Of a DNA stretch of 64,000 bases, positions 26,162 to 34,098 are shown piece by piece. The stretch comes from Acidobacteriota bacterium. Lineage in GTDB: Bacteria; Acidobacteriota; Thermoanaerobaculia; Multivoradales; Multivoraceae. The translations under genes were made by a program, and so were the position numbers. Below the pieces are notes generated by a model. That model was not told the origin of the DNA, ran no database searches, and saw only the letters and a program-made list of their open reading frames with translations. Numbering within the stretch: the stretch's first letter is position 1; every line of letters begins with the position of its first letter. The DNA is taken from NCBI GenBank assembly GCA_028875725.1, contig JAPPCR010000006.1, forward strand, positions 751,786 to 815,785. Reading direction: 5' to 3'.

Positions 26162-27756
26162 GAGTCCGGCGTAGAGCAGCACCGGCGCTGCTCGCCCTGG
26201 CCGCGCTCGCCTGCTGCGGCCTGTTCGCCGCCAACTCGCTGTTTCGCGTCCGCACGTTCACCGCGGACTCGATGAACTACGTCGATGTCGCGCGTCGGAT
26301 AGCCGCCGGGGACGGGCTGGTGCAGTCGACCGGAGGCTTCAACCAGCCCTTCTACTTGTCAGGGGATCTGGACCTTCCGGCCGCCTTCACGGCGCAACCA
26401 CCCGGGTATCCGCTGGCGATCACCTTCGTGTCGAGGTTCGGCGTGAACGCGGCGGATGCGGCGCTGGTCGTTTCCGCCCTGGCTTACACCGCGATCCTGG
26501 GGTTGGTCTACCTGCTCGGGCAGCGGATCGGCGGCACTCGGGCAGGCATCGTTGCGCTCGGCGGAGCGCTCGTTTTCGTACCGCTTGCCCACCTTGGACG
26601 GTCGGCTCTCAGCGAATGTCTGGCGGTCTCCGTTGTGCTCCTGTTCTTCCTGCTGGTGGAGCGGTACCGCGTGAGTTCGTGCGGGCACCCGCTGCTTGCG
26701 GTTCTCGGTCTGGGCCTGCTCGCCGGTACGGCGTTCAGCGTCCGTTACGCCCTGTGGCCCTTGTCGCTTGTCGGTTTCGCCGCGCTTTGGCTCACCCGCG
26801 CCGACCGCTCTGGTCCCCGTGTTGCGGGACCTTACGACTCCGCCGCGTTCGCAGCCGGAGCTCTGGCGCCGATGGCCGCGATTCTGGCCCGCAACGTGGC
26901 TGTGGAAGGGGGCCTGTTGCCCGCGGCGATGCCGGCCGTGCGTTCGCTTGGCGAGAACCTGAGTCTCGCCGTCACGGCGCTCCTCGGTGGCTGGCGCTCG
27001 ACCACGGTCGGGAACTGGCTGGACGCTGTTCTCCTCATCGTCGCGCTGTCGATTCTGGTGGCGCTCGCTGCTCGCGATAGAGCTTCTTCGCTTCCTTGGC
27101 GGCGTCTACCCCTGCTGATCGGTGTCTGGGCGTTCCTCTACCTTACGGCCGTCGTCTGGCGCGGCACCCAGGCCAACTTCGACCCGATCGGCGCTCGGCT
27201 GGCCTTGCCCGCGACCGTTCCCCTCATCCCGGTGTTCGGCGCCCTGCTTGCCGGGGCCCTGCCGCGAGAACGTCGATTCGCCTGGCTACCCGCCGCGCTC
27301 CTCGTTCTCTGCGCGGGCGCCGCGTTCACGCGTGAAGCCTCCCTCTGGTCCAGCGGCCGGGACGCCCGCGCCCTGGAGTTCCGGAGCGAACGCCAGCAGT
27401 GGCTGCGAGACCACACCGGCCCCGGCGATCTGGTCGTAGGCGGCGGCACGATGGACGTGCCCTTCCTCTTTTCCGGCCGGTTCGCCATCTCCTACGCCGG
27501 CCTTCCCTACACCGAAGTTCTCACCTACCCGACGCTTGAACGCGTCGCCGACCGCCACTGCCCCGACTTCGACCGCCTCCTCCTCGTTGTCCGCCCAACC
27601 GTCCAGCTCGGCGGCACCCGCTCCGACGAAGACCCCAGCAACTGGCTCGGCCCCTTCATCGCCGATATCCGCGCCGGCCACCATGAGCCCTACCCGCTAC
27701 TCGAACCCCTCGCCGCGCTCAACGAAGCCCGGATCTACAACGTCACCTGTTCCTGA
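26158..27756 (+). CDS. Glycosyltransferase family 39-like integral membrane protein
   Basis: A 532-residue protein with about ten to twelve membrane helices. The first extracytoplasmic loop, after helix 1, has the acidic motif FTADSMNYVDVARRIAAGDG, and later QPPGYPLAI; both match the ArnT/PMT-type GT-C glycosyltransferases, which use polyprenyl-phosphate sugars. The C-terminal about 130 residues form a soluble domain. I took the TTG at 26158 because the stop of the upstream gene overlaps it by 4 nt (TTGA) and the N-terminal helix starts there. It may glycosylate a product of the upstream fusion protein or a surface polymer; no target is visible. Confidence 0.75.
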   Translation: MRVRRRAAPALLALAALACCGLFAANSLFRVRTFTADSMNYVDVARRIAAGDGLVQSTGGFNQPFYLSGDLDLPAAFTAQPPGYPLAITFVSRFGVNAADAALVVSALAYTAILGLVYLLGQRIGGTRAGIVALGGALVFVPLAHLGRSALSECLAVSVVLLFFLLVERYRVSSCGHPLLAVLGLGLLAGTAFSVRYALWPLSLVGFAALWLTRADRSGPRVAGPYDSAAFAAGALAPMAAILARNVAVEGGLLPAAMPAVRSLGENLSLAVTALLGGWRSTTVGNWLDAVLLIVALSILVALAARDRASSLPWRRLPLLIGVWAFLYLTAVVWRGTQANFDPIGARLALPATVPLIPVFGALLAGALPRERRFAWLPAALLVLCAGAAFTREASLWSSGRDARALEFRSERQQWLRDHTGPGDLVVGGGTMDVPFLFSGRFAISYAGLPYTEVLTYPTLERVADRHCPDFDRLLLVVRPTVQLGGTRSDEDPSNWLGPFIADIRAGHHEPYPLLEPLAALNEARIYNVTCS

Positions 27757-27854
27757 CTCCGTCACGGATTCTGGTACGACTGCCTCGCCGAGCAATCGTC
27801 GCGCTGCCCGATGACCCTGGCCGGCGGGCGCCCGCGCCGCTACGCCCGCGCCGG

Positions 27855-28913
27855 CTACGCCGTCGCCTCGGCTACACCGGATGACTTGGCGCCTCCCCAG
27901 CGGTTGAAGCCCAGTTCGCCGCGGACGTCGGCGGTGCGCTCCAGCATCATTGCGTCGCTGGGAATGCCGGTCGAGTCGGCGACGCGGACGAGGCCGTTGA
28001 AGATACCGACGGTGGCGGCCGCCTCGACGAACTTCTCGGGTCCGAGGGTTTCGAGGGCCCGGGTGCGGGCCGCGTCGAGGTCGTTCGTGGCCCGGACGAC
28101 CGCTTCCGCGAACGCGGTCAACACGGCGCCGTCCTCCACGCCGCCATCGGCGGCGTCCTCAACCGCCGCGCTCAGGTCGACTTCGGCTCCGACGGCGTCG
28201 CTGCTCGCCCGGAGCAGCATGGTGTGGGCGGTCGTTCAGTAGAAGCACTGGTTGAGGGCCGAGACCCTGGCCGCGAGGAGCTCGACCTGGGGGCGGGCGA
28301 GCGGGCGGTGGTCCCAGACCATCTTCTCGAAGTCGGTAGCCGTTCCCGAGTACATGGCCGCGACGATGCGGAAGAAGGTGCGCACGCCCTCCGGCACCAG
28401 GCTCATCGCGCGCGCCACGTTGGCGCGCTTCCAGTCGATGACCTGGACCGGCACCCAGGCGCCGATGTCGCCCATGCCGTCCGGGCGTTCACGGGTCGGT
28501 TCGCCGGCCTCGGGTTCGGGAAGCGGTTCGTGGTCGATGCCCATCGCCTCGCAGAAGGCGTCGGCGGCGGCCGTCGTCACGACGACCGAGGCGAGTTCGA
28601 CGTAGTGCGAGTCGCCGATCTCGGCAATCACGCCGCTGGCCCATTCGCGGTCGAGGTGGGACGGATCCGCTCCGATCTTGCGGGCTGCCTCCACTGCCTT
28701 CTCCTGCAGCGGCTCGCTCGGCTCGTCGCGGTCACGGCTCCACGGCGGTTCGTTGCGCTGGACGCGCTCGGCGCGGGCGAGAGCGGCGATCGCGACACGT
28801 TCGGGGCCGGTCCACCAGGTGCCGGAGCGGCCGATGTCGGCCCACGACCTGCGCAGGGCGGTAGCCATGTCCTCACGGACGGGAACGGGGAAGCGGCCGG
28901 CGGCGAAGCTCAT
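27855..28913 (-). CDS. AhpD-like (carboxymuconolactone decarboxylase family) protein with in-frame UGA, probable selenoprotein
   Basis: Reading straight through a single TGA at 28238-28236 gives one 352-residue protein. Before the TGA the sequence is ALNQCFY and after it TTAHTMLLRAS; AhpD-like enzymes have CxxC here (QCFYCTTAHT), so UGA replaces the second cysteine and gives CxxU at residues 223-226. Both sides are in the same frame and both match the family. A first AhpD-like domain (about 30-140) has no CxxC (IGDSHYVELASVVV at its place). A bacterial-SECIS-like hairpin lies just 3' of the UGA. Role is inferred as thiol- or selenol-dependent peroxidase/disulfide chemistry. The start ATG 28913 has GAGG overlapping the upstream TPLERP gene's stop, 7 nt away. 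Automatic annotation would give two proteins (225 and 121 residues). Selenocysteine genes (selA-selD) are not in the window, so a pseudogene or a sequencing error (TGC to TGA) is not excluded. Confidence 0.8.
28200..28218 (-). promoter_or_regulatory. SECIS-like hairpin downstream of the UGA codon
   Basis: On the mRNA strand the hairpin is GCUGCUC-CGGGC-GAGCAGC: a perfect 7-bp stem (extendable by a U-G pair) with a 5-nt loop. The loop begins 24 nt after the UGA and has G at its second position. This agrees with the bacterial SECIS consensus, namely a stem-loop with a guanosine among the first two loop bases and 16-37 nt from the UGA. Lies within the coding sequence, as bacterial SECIS elements do. 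Confidence 0.75.
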
Positions 28914-28920
28914 CGTGTCC

Positions 28921-29913
28921 TCAGTACCTTTCGCCCGCCGTCACCTTCTCCAGGTGACGAGCGCCGCTCAGCGTGTTCGTGACCGCCCAGTTTCCTTCGT
29001 GGCAGGCGTACTCGAACATCTCGTTGTCCGGATCGAAGTAGAGCGGGATGTTCACCGTCCAGGTGTCCGTGTAGTTCACCGGATCGTCGATCGTGACCGT
29101 CCAGTCCACCGTGTGCTCGCCAACGCGCGTGAAGCGCTCCACGGAGACGAGTTCGGTGCTGACCGGGATCCCTTTGATCCGACCCTGGGAGCCGCTGGTC
29201 GCGATCCAGCCCTTGTCGGAGAAGTTCTTCGTTTCGACGACCAGGGTGTCTCCCTCCCAGTGGCCGCGGGAGTCGCCGTTCCAGAGGTGGAGGTCCTCCG
29301 GGATCCGCTCCCGGCCGTCGACGGGGATGAAGCGGACGTCGTTGATCATCTCGGAGTAGATGACCACGTACTCCGGCGTCTGCGCGATCCGGTAGTTGTT
29401 GTTGTAGCCGGCCGGGAACAGGTGCCCGGGGACGCCGCGGGTGATGCAGCGGTCCCAGACGCTCATGTACTCGTACGAGTCGAACATCTTCACCAGGTTG
29501 TCGGCGCGGACCTGCTGCGCCGCGGGCCGCACCGGCACGCGGCCGCTCGGGGGATCCACGACCAGGGAGGTCCGCCGGCTGCCGACGATCCTGGTGCCCA
29601 ACTCGAGCCAGTGCAGGTTGTAGGCGCCGACGTTCTGGCCGGCTTCCGCTTTCTGCGCGGGCTGGTCGGCGCGATTCTGGATCATGGCCTGACGAGCGGC
29701 CTCCGCCTGGGCGACCTCTTCCTCGGTGAGGAAGGCCTTGTCGCCCATCTCGATGGGCCGTTCGAAGGGCGTGAGCGTGGTGTTCGTCCACAGGCCCTGG
29801 AGGTCGGGATGCCCCCAGGGGGTCCGGGGCGTCTTCCAGTCGTCGGCTGCGAGGGCAGGCGCCGCGAGCAGCACCGTCGCCACGGCGAGAGCGAGCGTGG
29901 TACGTCCGATCAC
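28921..29913 (-). CDS. Exported protein of the PDLxGxW/TPLERP family (copy 3 of 5)
   Basis: A 330-residue exported protein of the same unknown family. The signal peptide ends before DDWKTPRTPWGHPDL. Family motifs are all present: PWGHPDLQGLW, TLTPFERPIEMGDKAFLT, GAYNLHW, RRTSLVVDPPSGRVP, DRCIT, SRGHWEGDTLVVETKNFSDK, VERFTR, DWTVTIDDP and FEYACHEGNWAVTNTLSGAR. The GTG at 29913 has GGAGGA 6-7 nt upstream. It is directly upstream of the AhpD-like selenoprotein gene (7 nt) on the same strand, so the two are almost certainly transcribed together. Confidence 0.82.
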   Translation of the reverse strand: MIGRTTLALAVATVLLAAPALAADDWKTPRTPWGHPDLQGLWTNTTLTPFERPIEMGDKAFLTEEEVAQAEAARQAMIQNRADQPAQKAEAGQNVGAYNLHWLELGTRIVGSRRTSLVVDPPSGRVPVRPAAQQVRADNLVKMFDSYEYMSVWDRCITRGVPGHLFPAGYNNNYRIAQTPEYVVIYSEMINDVRFIPVDGRERIPEDLHLWNGDSRGHWEGDTLVVETKNFSDKGWIATSGSQGRIKGIPVSTELVSVERFTRVGEHTVDWTVTIDDPVNYTDTWTVNIPLYFDPDNEMFEYACHEGNWAVTNTLSGARHLEKVTAGERY

Positions 29914-29969
29914 AGGTCTTCCTCCGTAAGGGGTTCGGTGCTCGCGACGCTATCAAGTCGGCCGGCGAC

Positions 29970-30983
29970 TCAGTCCTCGTTCATCAGCGCCTGCGCCCGT
30001 CGCCAGCGCTCGACGATCCGGTCCTCCCGCTCGTAGTCGAAACGGCCCGTGCCGGCGGCGTAGAGATCCTTCTCGTCGGGCGGGTTGTCGTGGAGGTGAC
30101 GGGCCGTGGCGCGCGTGGCGGTCTCCGGATCGACCACGTCGCGATAGCCGAGCAGGTTCCGGGCCTTCGACATGTCGAGAAGCTGGTTGGACTTCTCGGC
30201 GAGCGGAAAGACGCCGCGGCAGAAGGGCGCCGGCACGCCGATCAGCTCCATCCCGGCGTCGAGTTCGTCGATGATGACCTCCGCCACGGCGCGGCAACTG
30301 ATCACCCGTTCGTCGCCTGCGTTGAACGCCTCTCCCGCGGCTTCGGGCCGGGTGGAGGCGAGGTAGACGAGCCGGGCCAGGTTCTCCGCGTAGCCGCGCT
30401 GGAAGTAGGTCACGCCGTCGTGAGGGAGGATCATGAAGGGCCGCCGGTCGAGGATGCGCCTGATCACCGCCCACTCGTGGTTCATCGGCGTGCGCGGGCC
30501 GTAAACGCCTGGATAGCGCAGGATGACGACCTCGAAGTCGCCTCGGCCGTGCTGCTCGAAGAGCTGGTCCTCGCCTGCCGCCACCTTGCCGGTGTAGTTC
30601 TTGGCGTCGTACTGGCGGGGGGCGAACTCGGGTATGGGCAGCGGAATGCGGCCCTCCGGCGTCGGCGGCTGCGAGCCCATGTAGACGGGCTGGCCGGTGA
30701 TGCCCACGAGGCGCCTCGTCTTCCCGGCGAGTTCATCGGCCAGAGTGCGCAGCCGGCCGTACATGCACACCGCGATGTCCCACTCGCGTGACGCGAGCTT
30801 GGCGCGGATGTCGTCGCGGTCGCGGGCGTTGCCGAGGATGCGCTCCACCGGACCGTCGAACTCGACCGGGTGACGGCCGGAGTGGAAGATCGAGACCTCG
30901 AAACCGGCATGGAGGAAGTTGCGTACGATGGGCGGACCGGTGGGACCGGTGCCTCCAACAACCAGAACTCTGAGCGCCGTCAT
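29970..30983 (-). CDS. NAD-dependent epimerase/dehydratase family protein
   Basis: A 337-residue extended SDR. LRVLVVGGTGPTGPPIV at residues 4-20 is the Rossmann nucleotide motif (GGTGxTG). The middle has YDAKNYTGKVAAGEDQLF, where a Tyr-X3-Lys-type active site seems modified, and HEWAVIRRILDRRPFMILPHDGVTYFQRGYAENLARLV, typical of isoflavone-reductase or RNA-binding-type epimerases. No sugar-nucleotide specificity can be read. The ATG at 30983 begins the Rossmann strand; longer in-frame starts add residues without homology. The first 23 bases of the coding sequence form one arm of an inverted repeat. Confidence 0.85.
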   Translation of the reverse strand: MTALRVLVVGGTGPTGPPIVRNFLHAGFEVSIFHSGRHPVEFDGPVERILGNARDRDDIRAKLASREWDIAVCMYGRLRTLADELAGKTRRLVGITGQPVYMGSQPPTPEGRIPLPIPEFAPRQYDAKNYTGKVAAGEDQLFEQHGRGDFEVVILRYPGVYGPRTPMNHEWAVIRRILDRRPFMILPHDGVTYFQRGYAENLARLVYLASTRPEAAGEAFNAGDERVISCRAVAEVIIDELDAGMELIGVPAPFCRGVFPLAEKSNQLLDMSKARNLLGYRDVVDPETATRATARHLHDNPPDEKDLYAAGTGRFDYEREDRIVERWRRAQALMNED

Positions 30984-31019
30984 GGCACGTTGTGCTGCGA
31001 CGGCGCGCAGAGTTCTGGT
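30961..31019. promoter_or_regulatory. Imperfect inverted repeat spanning the epimerase start codon
   Basis: The 20-bp arms at 30961-30980 and 31000-31019 match at 19 of 20 positions (core ACCAGAACTCTG/CAGAGTTCTGGT) around a 19-nt spacer that holds the start codon (30983). In the mRNA of the epimerase the 5' leader would pair with codons 2-8 and place the AUG in the loop. May be translational control, an operator, or a chance result of an inverted duplication. Confidence 0.6.
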
Positions 31020-31034
31020 GAGGTGGGGGCTGGG

Positions 31035-31064
31035 GCCAAACTCCGACCCTGGGAGGAGTTTGGC
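31035..31064. promoter_or_regulatory. 10-bp perfect inverted repeat upstream of the cytochrome-PQQ dehydrogenase gene
   Basis: GCCAAACTCC (31035-31044) pairs with GGAGTTTGGC (31055-31064) over a 10-nt spacer. The right arm overlaps a purine-rich GGAGGAG, so in an mRNA starting upstream it would sequester a ribosome site; if the transcript starts near 31081 it would instead lie over the -35 region as an operator. Confidence 0.55.
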
Positions 31065-31069
31065 GGCGC

Positions 31070-31075
31070 TAGGAT
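31070..31075 (+). promoter_or_regulatory. -10-like hexamer for the cytochrome-PQQ dehydrogenase gene
   Basis: TAGGAT lies 7 nt before the ATG at 31083. Same arrangement as at several other genes of this window without a close ribosome site. Confidence 0.35.
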
Positions 31076-31082
31076 GCGTGCC

Positions 31083-33239
31083 ATGGCGCGGAGTGTACGT
31101 GGATTCTCGGCAGGAATGGCGCTCCTGGCGGCGGCCGCCGCGGCTGCCGGGGCGCAACAGCAGCCGGAACCGGTGCGAGTCTTCACCGCCGAGCAGGCGG
31201 AGCGTGGACGGGCGCTCTATGAGGGAATCTGCGTCGAATGCCACCTCTCGAGCCTGGCCGGCGCGAACGAGGCGCCTCCTCTGCTCGGCGCGGACTTTCT
31301 CAACGCCTGGGGAGCCGGCGCCGTGGTCGATCTCGCGGACACGATCCGGGTCACGATGCCGCCCGAGAACCGGAACTCCCTGACGCCGCAGCAGACCTTC
31401 GACCTCGCAGCCTTCGTGCTGCTACGGAATGGGGCGGCCCCCGGCGACGAAGCGCTGATACCGGACAGCTCCGGTCTCGCCGTGTCACTGGGCGGGCTGG
31501 GGTTGGGGGGCGCAGCCGCCTCTTCGAGCGACTCAGCCGTGATCGCGGAACGCGCCGTCGGCGCTCCTGCCGAAGCGGAGGAGGAGCTCGTCACGCCGTC
31601 TGGGGAACGGGAGATCGAGGACTTCGAACCGGTGACGACCGGGATGCTGCTCGACCCGGACCCCGGCGACTGGCTGATGTTCCGACGCACCTACGACGGC
31701 CAGGGCCACAGCCCGCTCGATCAGATCGACTCCGGCAACGTCAGCGGGCTGCGCCTGGCCTGGTCGTGGGCGATGGCCGACGGCGTGAACCAGCCGACGC
31801 CGCTGGTCTACGACGGCGTCATGTACCTCGCTAACCCGCGCAACATCATCCAGGCGCTGGAGGCCGACACGGGCACCTTGATCTGGGAGTACCGGCGCTC
31901 CCTCGAGGGCGATCTGGCGCGCGGCTTCAACCAGCTTCGTAACCTCGCGATCTGGGGCGACAGGATCTTTGTCGCCACGAAGGATGCGGCCATGCTCGCG
32001 CTCGACGCCCGCAGCGGGCGGCCGCTCTGGGAGACGCAGATTGCCGATCCGGCGAAGCGCTACCGGAACACGAGCGGTCCGATCGTGGTCGATGGGCTCG
32101 TGGTCAACGGCATCAACGGTTGTATCCGCTACTACGAAGACAGTTGCTTCATCACCGCCCACGATGCCGAAACCGGCGAAGAGCGGTGGCGCACGTACAC
32201 CATCGCCCGTCCCGGGGAGCCCGGAGGCGACACCTGGGGCGATCTGCCGCTCATGCTGCGCGGCGGCGGCGACTCCTGGATTCCCGGTAGCTACGACCCC
32301 GAGTTACAACTCATCTACTGGCCGGTGGCGCAGGCCAAGCCCTGGGTGCCGGCGAGCAGGGGCCTGACGATCGACCACGAGGTGCTGTACACGAACTCGA
32401 CCCTTGCGTTGCGACCCGGGGACGGGGAGATCGTCTTCTACCGGCAGCACGTGCCCGGCGAGGCCCTCGACCTCGACGAGGCCTTCGAGCAGGTCCTGGT
32501 CGACCGCGGTGGACGGAAGCTCCTGCTTACGTCCGGCAAGCACGGCATCCTGTGGAAGCTCGACCGCACGGATGGCTCCTTCGTCGCGCTCGAGGAAATG
32601 GTGTTCCAGAACGTCTTCGACCACATCGACCGCGAGACCGGCGAAGTCCGTTACCGCGAGGACATCGCGTCGGCCGAAGTCGGGGAGTGGGTCTCGGTCT
32701 GTCCCAGCACAGCCGGAGGCCACAACTGGCAGGCCTCCTCCTACAGCCCCGCGCACGGGTTGCTCGTCGTGCCGCTGAGCCAGAGCTGCCTCGACATCTC
32801 CGGCCGCGAGCCGCGCTTCGAAGAGGGGGCGGGGGGCGAGGGGGCAGACCGCAAGTGGTTCGAGATGCCCGGCACGGAGGGGCGGCTCGGCAAGCTCGCG
32901 GCCTACGACGTGGACTCGATGGAGGAGGTCTGGAGTGTCGAGCAGCGGCCGGCCTTCCTGACCGCGGCGCTGACGACAGGCGGCGGTGTCGTTTTCGCCG
33001 GGGACATCGACCGGCGGTTCCGCGCCTGGAACGTCGCAACGGGTGAAGAACTCTGGGGCACCCGTCTGCCGACTTCCGTGCAGGGCTTCCCGGTCAGCTA
33101 CGAGGTAGACGGTGTCCAGTACGTGGCGGTATCGACGGGGCTCGGAGGCGGCAGTCCGCGCTTCGTTCCAGCCCGAGTCAGCCCGGAGATCCGCTACCCG
33201 CAAAGCGGCAACGGCCTGTTCGTGTTCCGCCTCCCGTAG
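31083..33239 (+). CDS. PQQ-dependent dehydrogenase with N-terminal cytochrome c domain
   Basis: A 718-residue exported protein. The signal peptide is followed by a cytochrome c domain with CVECH (residues 50-54) and a Met-ligand candidate in VTMPPENRNSLT, then a linker, then an eight-bladed PQQ propeller starting at GDWLMFRRTYDGQGHSPLDQI and with blade motifs such as LEADTGTLIWEYRR and WNVATGEELWGTRLP. Quinohemoprotein alcohol dehydrogenases usually carry the cytochrome at the C-terminus; here it is N-terminal. It oxidises an alcohol, aldose or similar substrate in the periplasm, passing electrons to the heme. Starts at 31074 or 31083 are both possible; I chose 31083 for its distance to the TAGGAT element. 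Genes for PQQ synthesis are not in the window. Confidence 0.88.
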   Translation: MARSVRGFSAGMALLAAAAAAAGAQQQPEPVRVFTAEQAERGRALYEGICVECHLSSLAGANEAPPLLGADFLNAWGAGAVVDLADTIRVTMPPENRNSLTPQQTFDLAAFVLLRNGAAPGDEALIPDSSGLAVSLGGLGLGGAAASSSDSAVIAERAVGAPAEAEEELVTPSGEREIEDFEPVTTGMLLDPDPGDWLMFRRTYDGQGHSPLDQIDSGNVSGLRLAWSWAMADGVNQPTPLVYDGVMYLANPRNIIQALEADTGTLIWEYRRSLEGDLARGFNQLRNLAIWGDRIFVATKDAAMLALDARSGRPLWETQIADPAKRYRNTSGPIVVDGLVVNGINGCIRYYEDSCFITAHDAETGEERWRTYTIARPGEPGGDTWGDLPLMLRGGGDSWIPGSYDPELQLIYWPVAQAKPWVPASRGLTIDHEVLYTNSTLALRPGDGEIVFYRQHVPGEALDLDEAFEQVLVDRGGRKLLLTSGKHGILWKLDRTDGSFVALEEMVFQNVFDHIDRETGEVRYREDIASAEVGEWVSVCPSTAGGHNWQASSYSPAHGLLVVPLSQSCLDISGREPRFEEGAGGEGADRKWFEMPGTEGRLGKLAAYDVDSMEEVWSVEQRPAFLTAALTTGGGVVFAGDIDRRFRAWNVATGEELWGTRLPTSVQGFPVSYEVDGVQYVAVSTGLGGGSPRFVPARVSPEIRYPQSGNGLFVFRLP

Positions 33240-33251
33240 CCTGGCCTTCGC

Positions 33252-33257
33252 TATAGT
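33252..33257 (+). promoter_or_regulatory. -10-like hexamer for TPLERP copy 4
   Basis: TATAGT lies 8 nt before the ATG at 33266, which has no Shine-Dalgarno sequence. The good match to TATAAT supports a near-leaderless transcript starting within the gap after the PQQ dehydrogenase gene. Confidence 0.5.
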
Positions 33258-33265
33258 CCGCCATC

Positions 33266-34084
33266 ATGAAAAAGCACAGTTCGGCCGTGTCGCTGCCGGC
33301 GATGCTGCTTCTCGTGGTGTCTGCGACGGCGCAGGCACAGGACGGCGCGTACCAGGCGCCGCGGACGCCTGATGGCGATCCGGATCTGAACGGCATCTGG
33401 CAGGCGATGAACAGCGCGCACTGGGACCTCGAAGCTCACCATGCCCGGCGCACGCCGGTACCCGAGTACGGTGCCCTGGGGGCGATTCCGGCCGGGCTGA
33501 GCGTGGTCGAGGGCGGGGAGATTCCCTACCAGGACTGGGCGCTCGAGCACCGAAACGCGAACCGGGCGGACTGGTTGAACCTGGACCCGGCGGCGAAGTG
33601 CTTCATTCCAGGCATTCCGCGAGCCAACTACATGCCGTTGCCGTTCCAGATCGTGCAGACGCCGAAGTCGGTCTTCTTCGCCTACGAGTGGGGCGGCAAC
33701 AGCCGCGCGGTCCGTCTCGACCGCCCGGGCACGAGGGCGGTACTGCCGTCCTGGATGGGCTACTCGCTCGGGCACTGGGAGGGCGACACCCTGGTGGTCG
33801 AGGTCACGGACCAGGTCGCCGACACCTGGTTCGACGCCTCGGGCAACTTCCACAGCGAGGAGCTCCAGGTCGTCGAACGCTACACGCGCACCGGACCGGA
33901 CTCGATGCACTACGAGGCGACGATCACCGACCCGAACGTGTTCACGGAGCCGTGGACGATCAGCATGCCGCTCTACCGGCGCCTCGAAGAGAACGCGCGC
34001 CTGCTCGAGTTCAAGTGCATTCCGCTCGGAGGAGAGGACGCGGCCTACGGCCATCTGCGCCGCGGGGCGACGCCACAGCAGTAG
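33266..34084 (+). CDS. Exported protein of the PDLxGxW/TPLERP family (copy 4 of 5, short variant)
   Basis: A 272-residue exported protein (signal peptide ending at AQAQ). It is the most divergent and shortest member of the family: GDPDLNGIWQAM is present, but the TPLERP block is replaced by a short GALGAIPAGLSVVEGG region. The second half keeps the family pattern with GHWEGDTLVVEVTDQ, VERYTRTGPDSMHYEATITDP and LEFKCIPLGGEDAAYGHLRR in place of the usual CHEGN. It is followed 14 nt later by another copy. Function unknown. Confidence 0.78.
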   Translation: MKKHSSAVSLPAMLLLVVSATAQAQDGAYQAPRTPDGDPDLNGIWQAMNSAHWDLEAHHARRTPVPEYGALGAIPAGLSVVEGGEIPYQDWALEHRNANRADWLNLDPAAKCFIPGIPRANYMPLPFQIVQTPKSVFFAYEWGGNSRAVRLDRPGTRAVLPSWMGYSLGHWEGDTLVVEVTDQVADTWFDASGNFHSEELQVVERYTRTGPDSMHYEATITDPNVFTEPWTISMPLYRRLEENARLLEFKCIPLGGEDAAYGHLRRGATPQQ

Positions 34085-34098
34085 GAGGAGTCGAAGTC

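Noticed and set aside
27824-27835. 12-bp palindrome GCGGGCGCCCGC between the GT39-like gene and the AhpD-like gene
   Set aside because: A palindrome without a loop in very GC-rich sequence is weak evidence; could be part of a terminator for the convergent genes but no longer stem was found.
28236-28238. Treating the AhpD-like pair of frames as two genes or a frameshifted pseudogene
   Set aside because: Both halves are in the same frame, the only interruption is one UGA at a redox cysteine position, and a SECIS-like hairpin follows. A nonsense mutation at that exact codon is a less likely coincidence.
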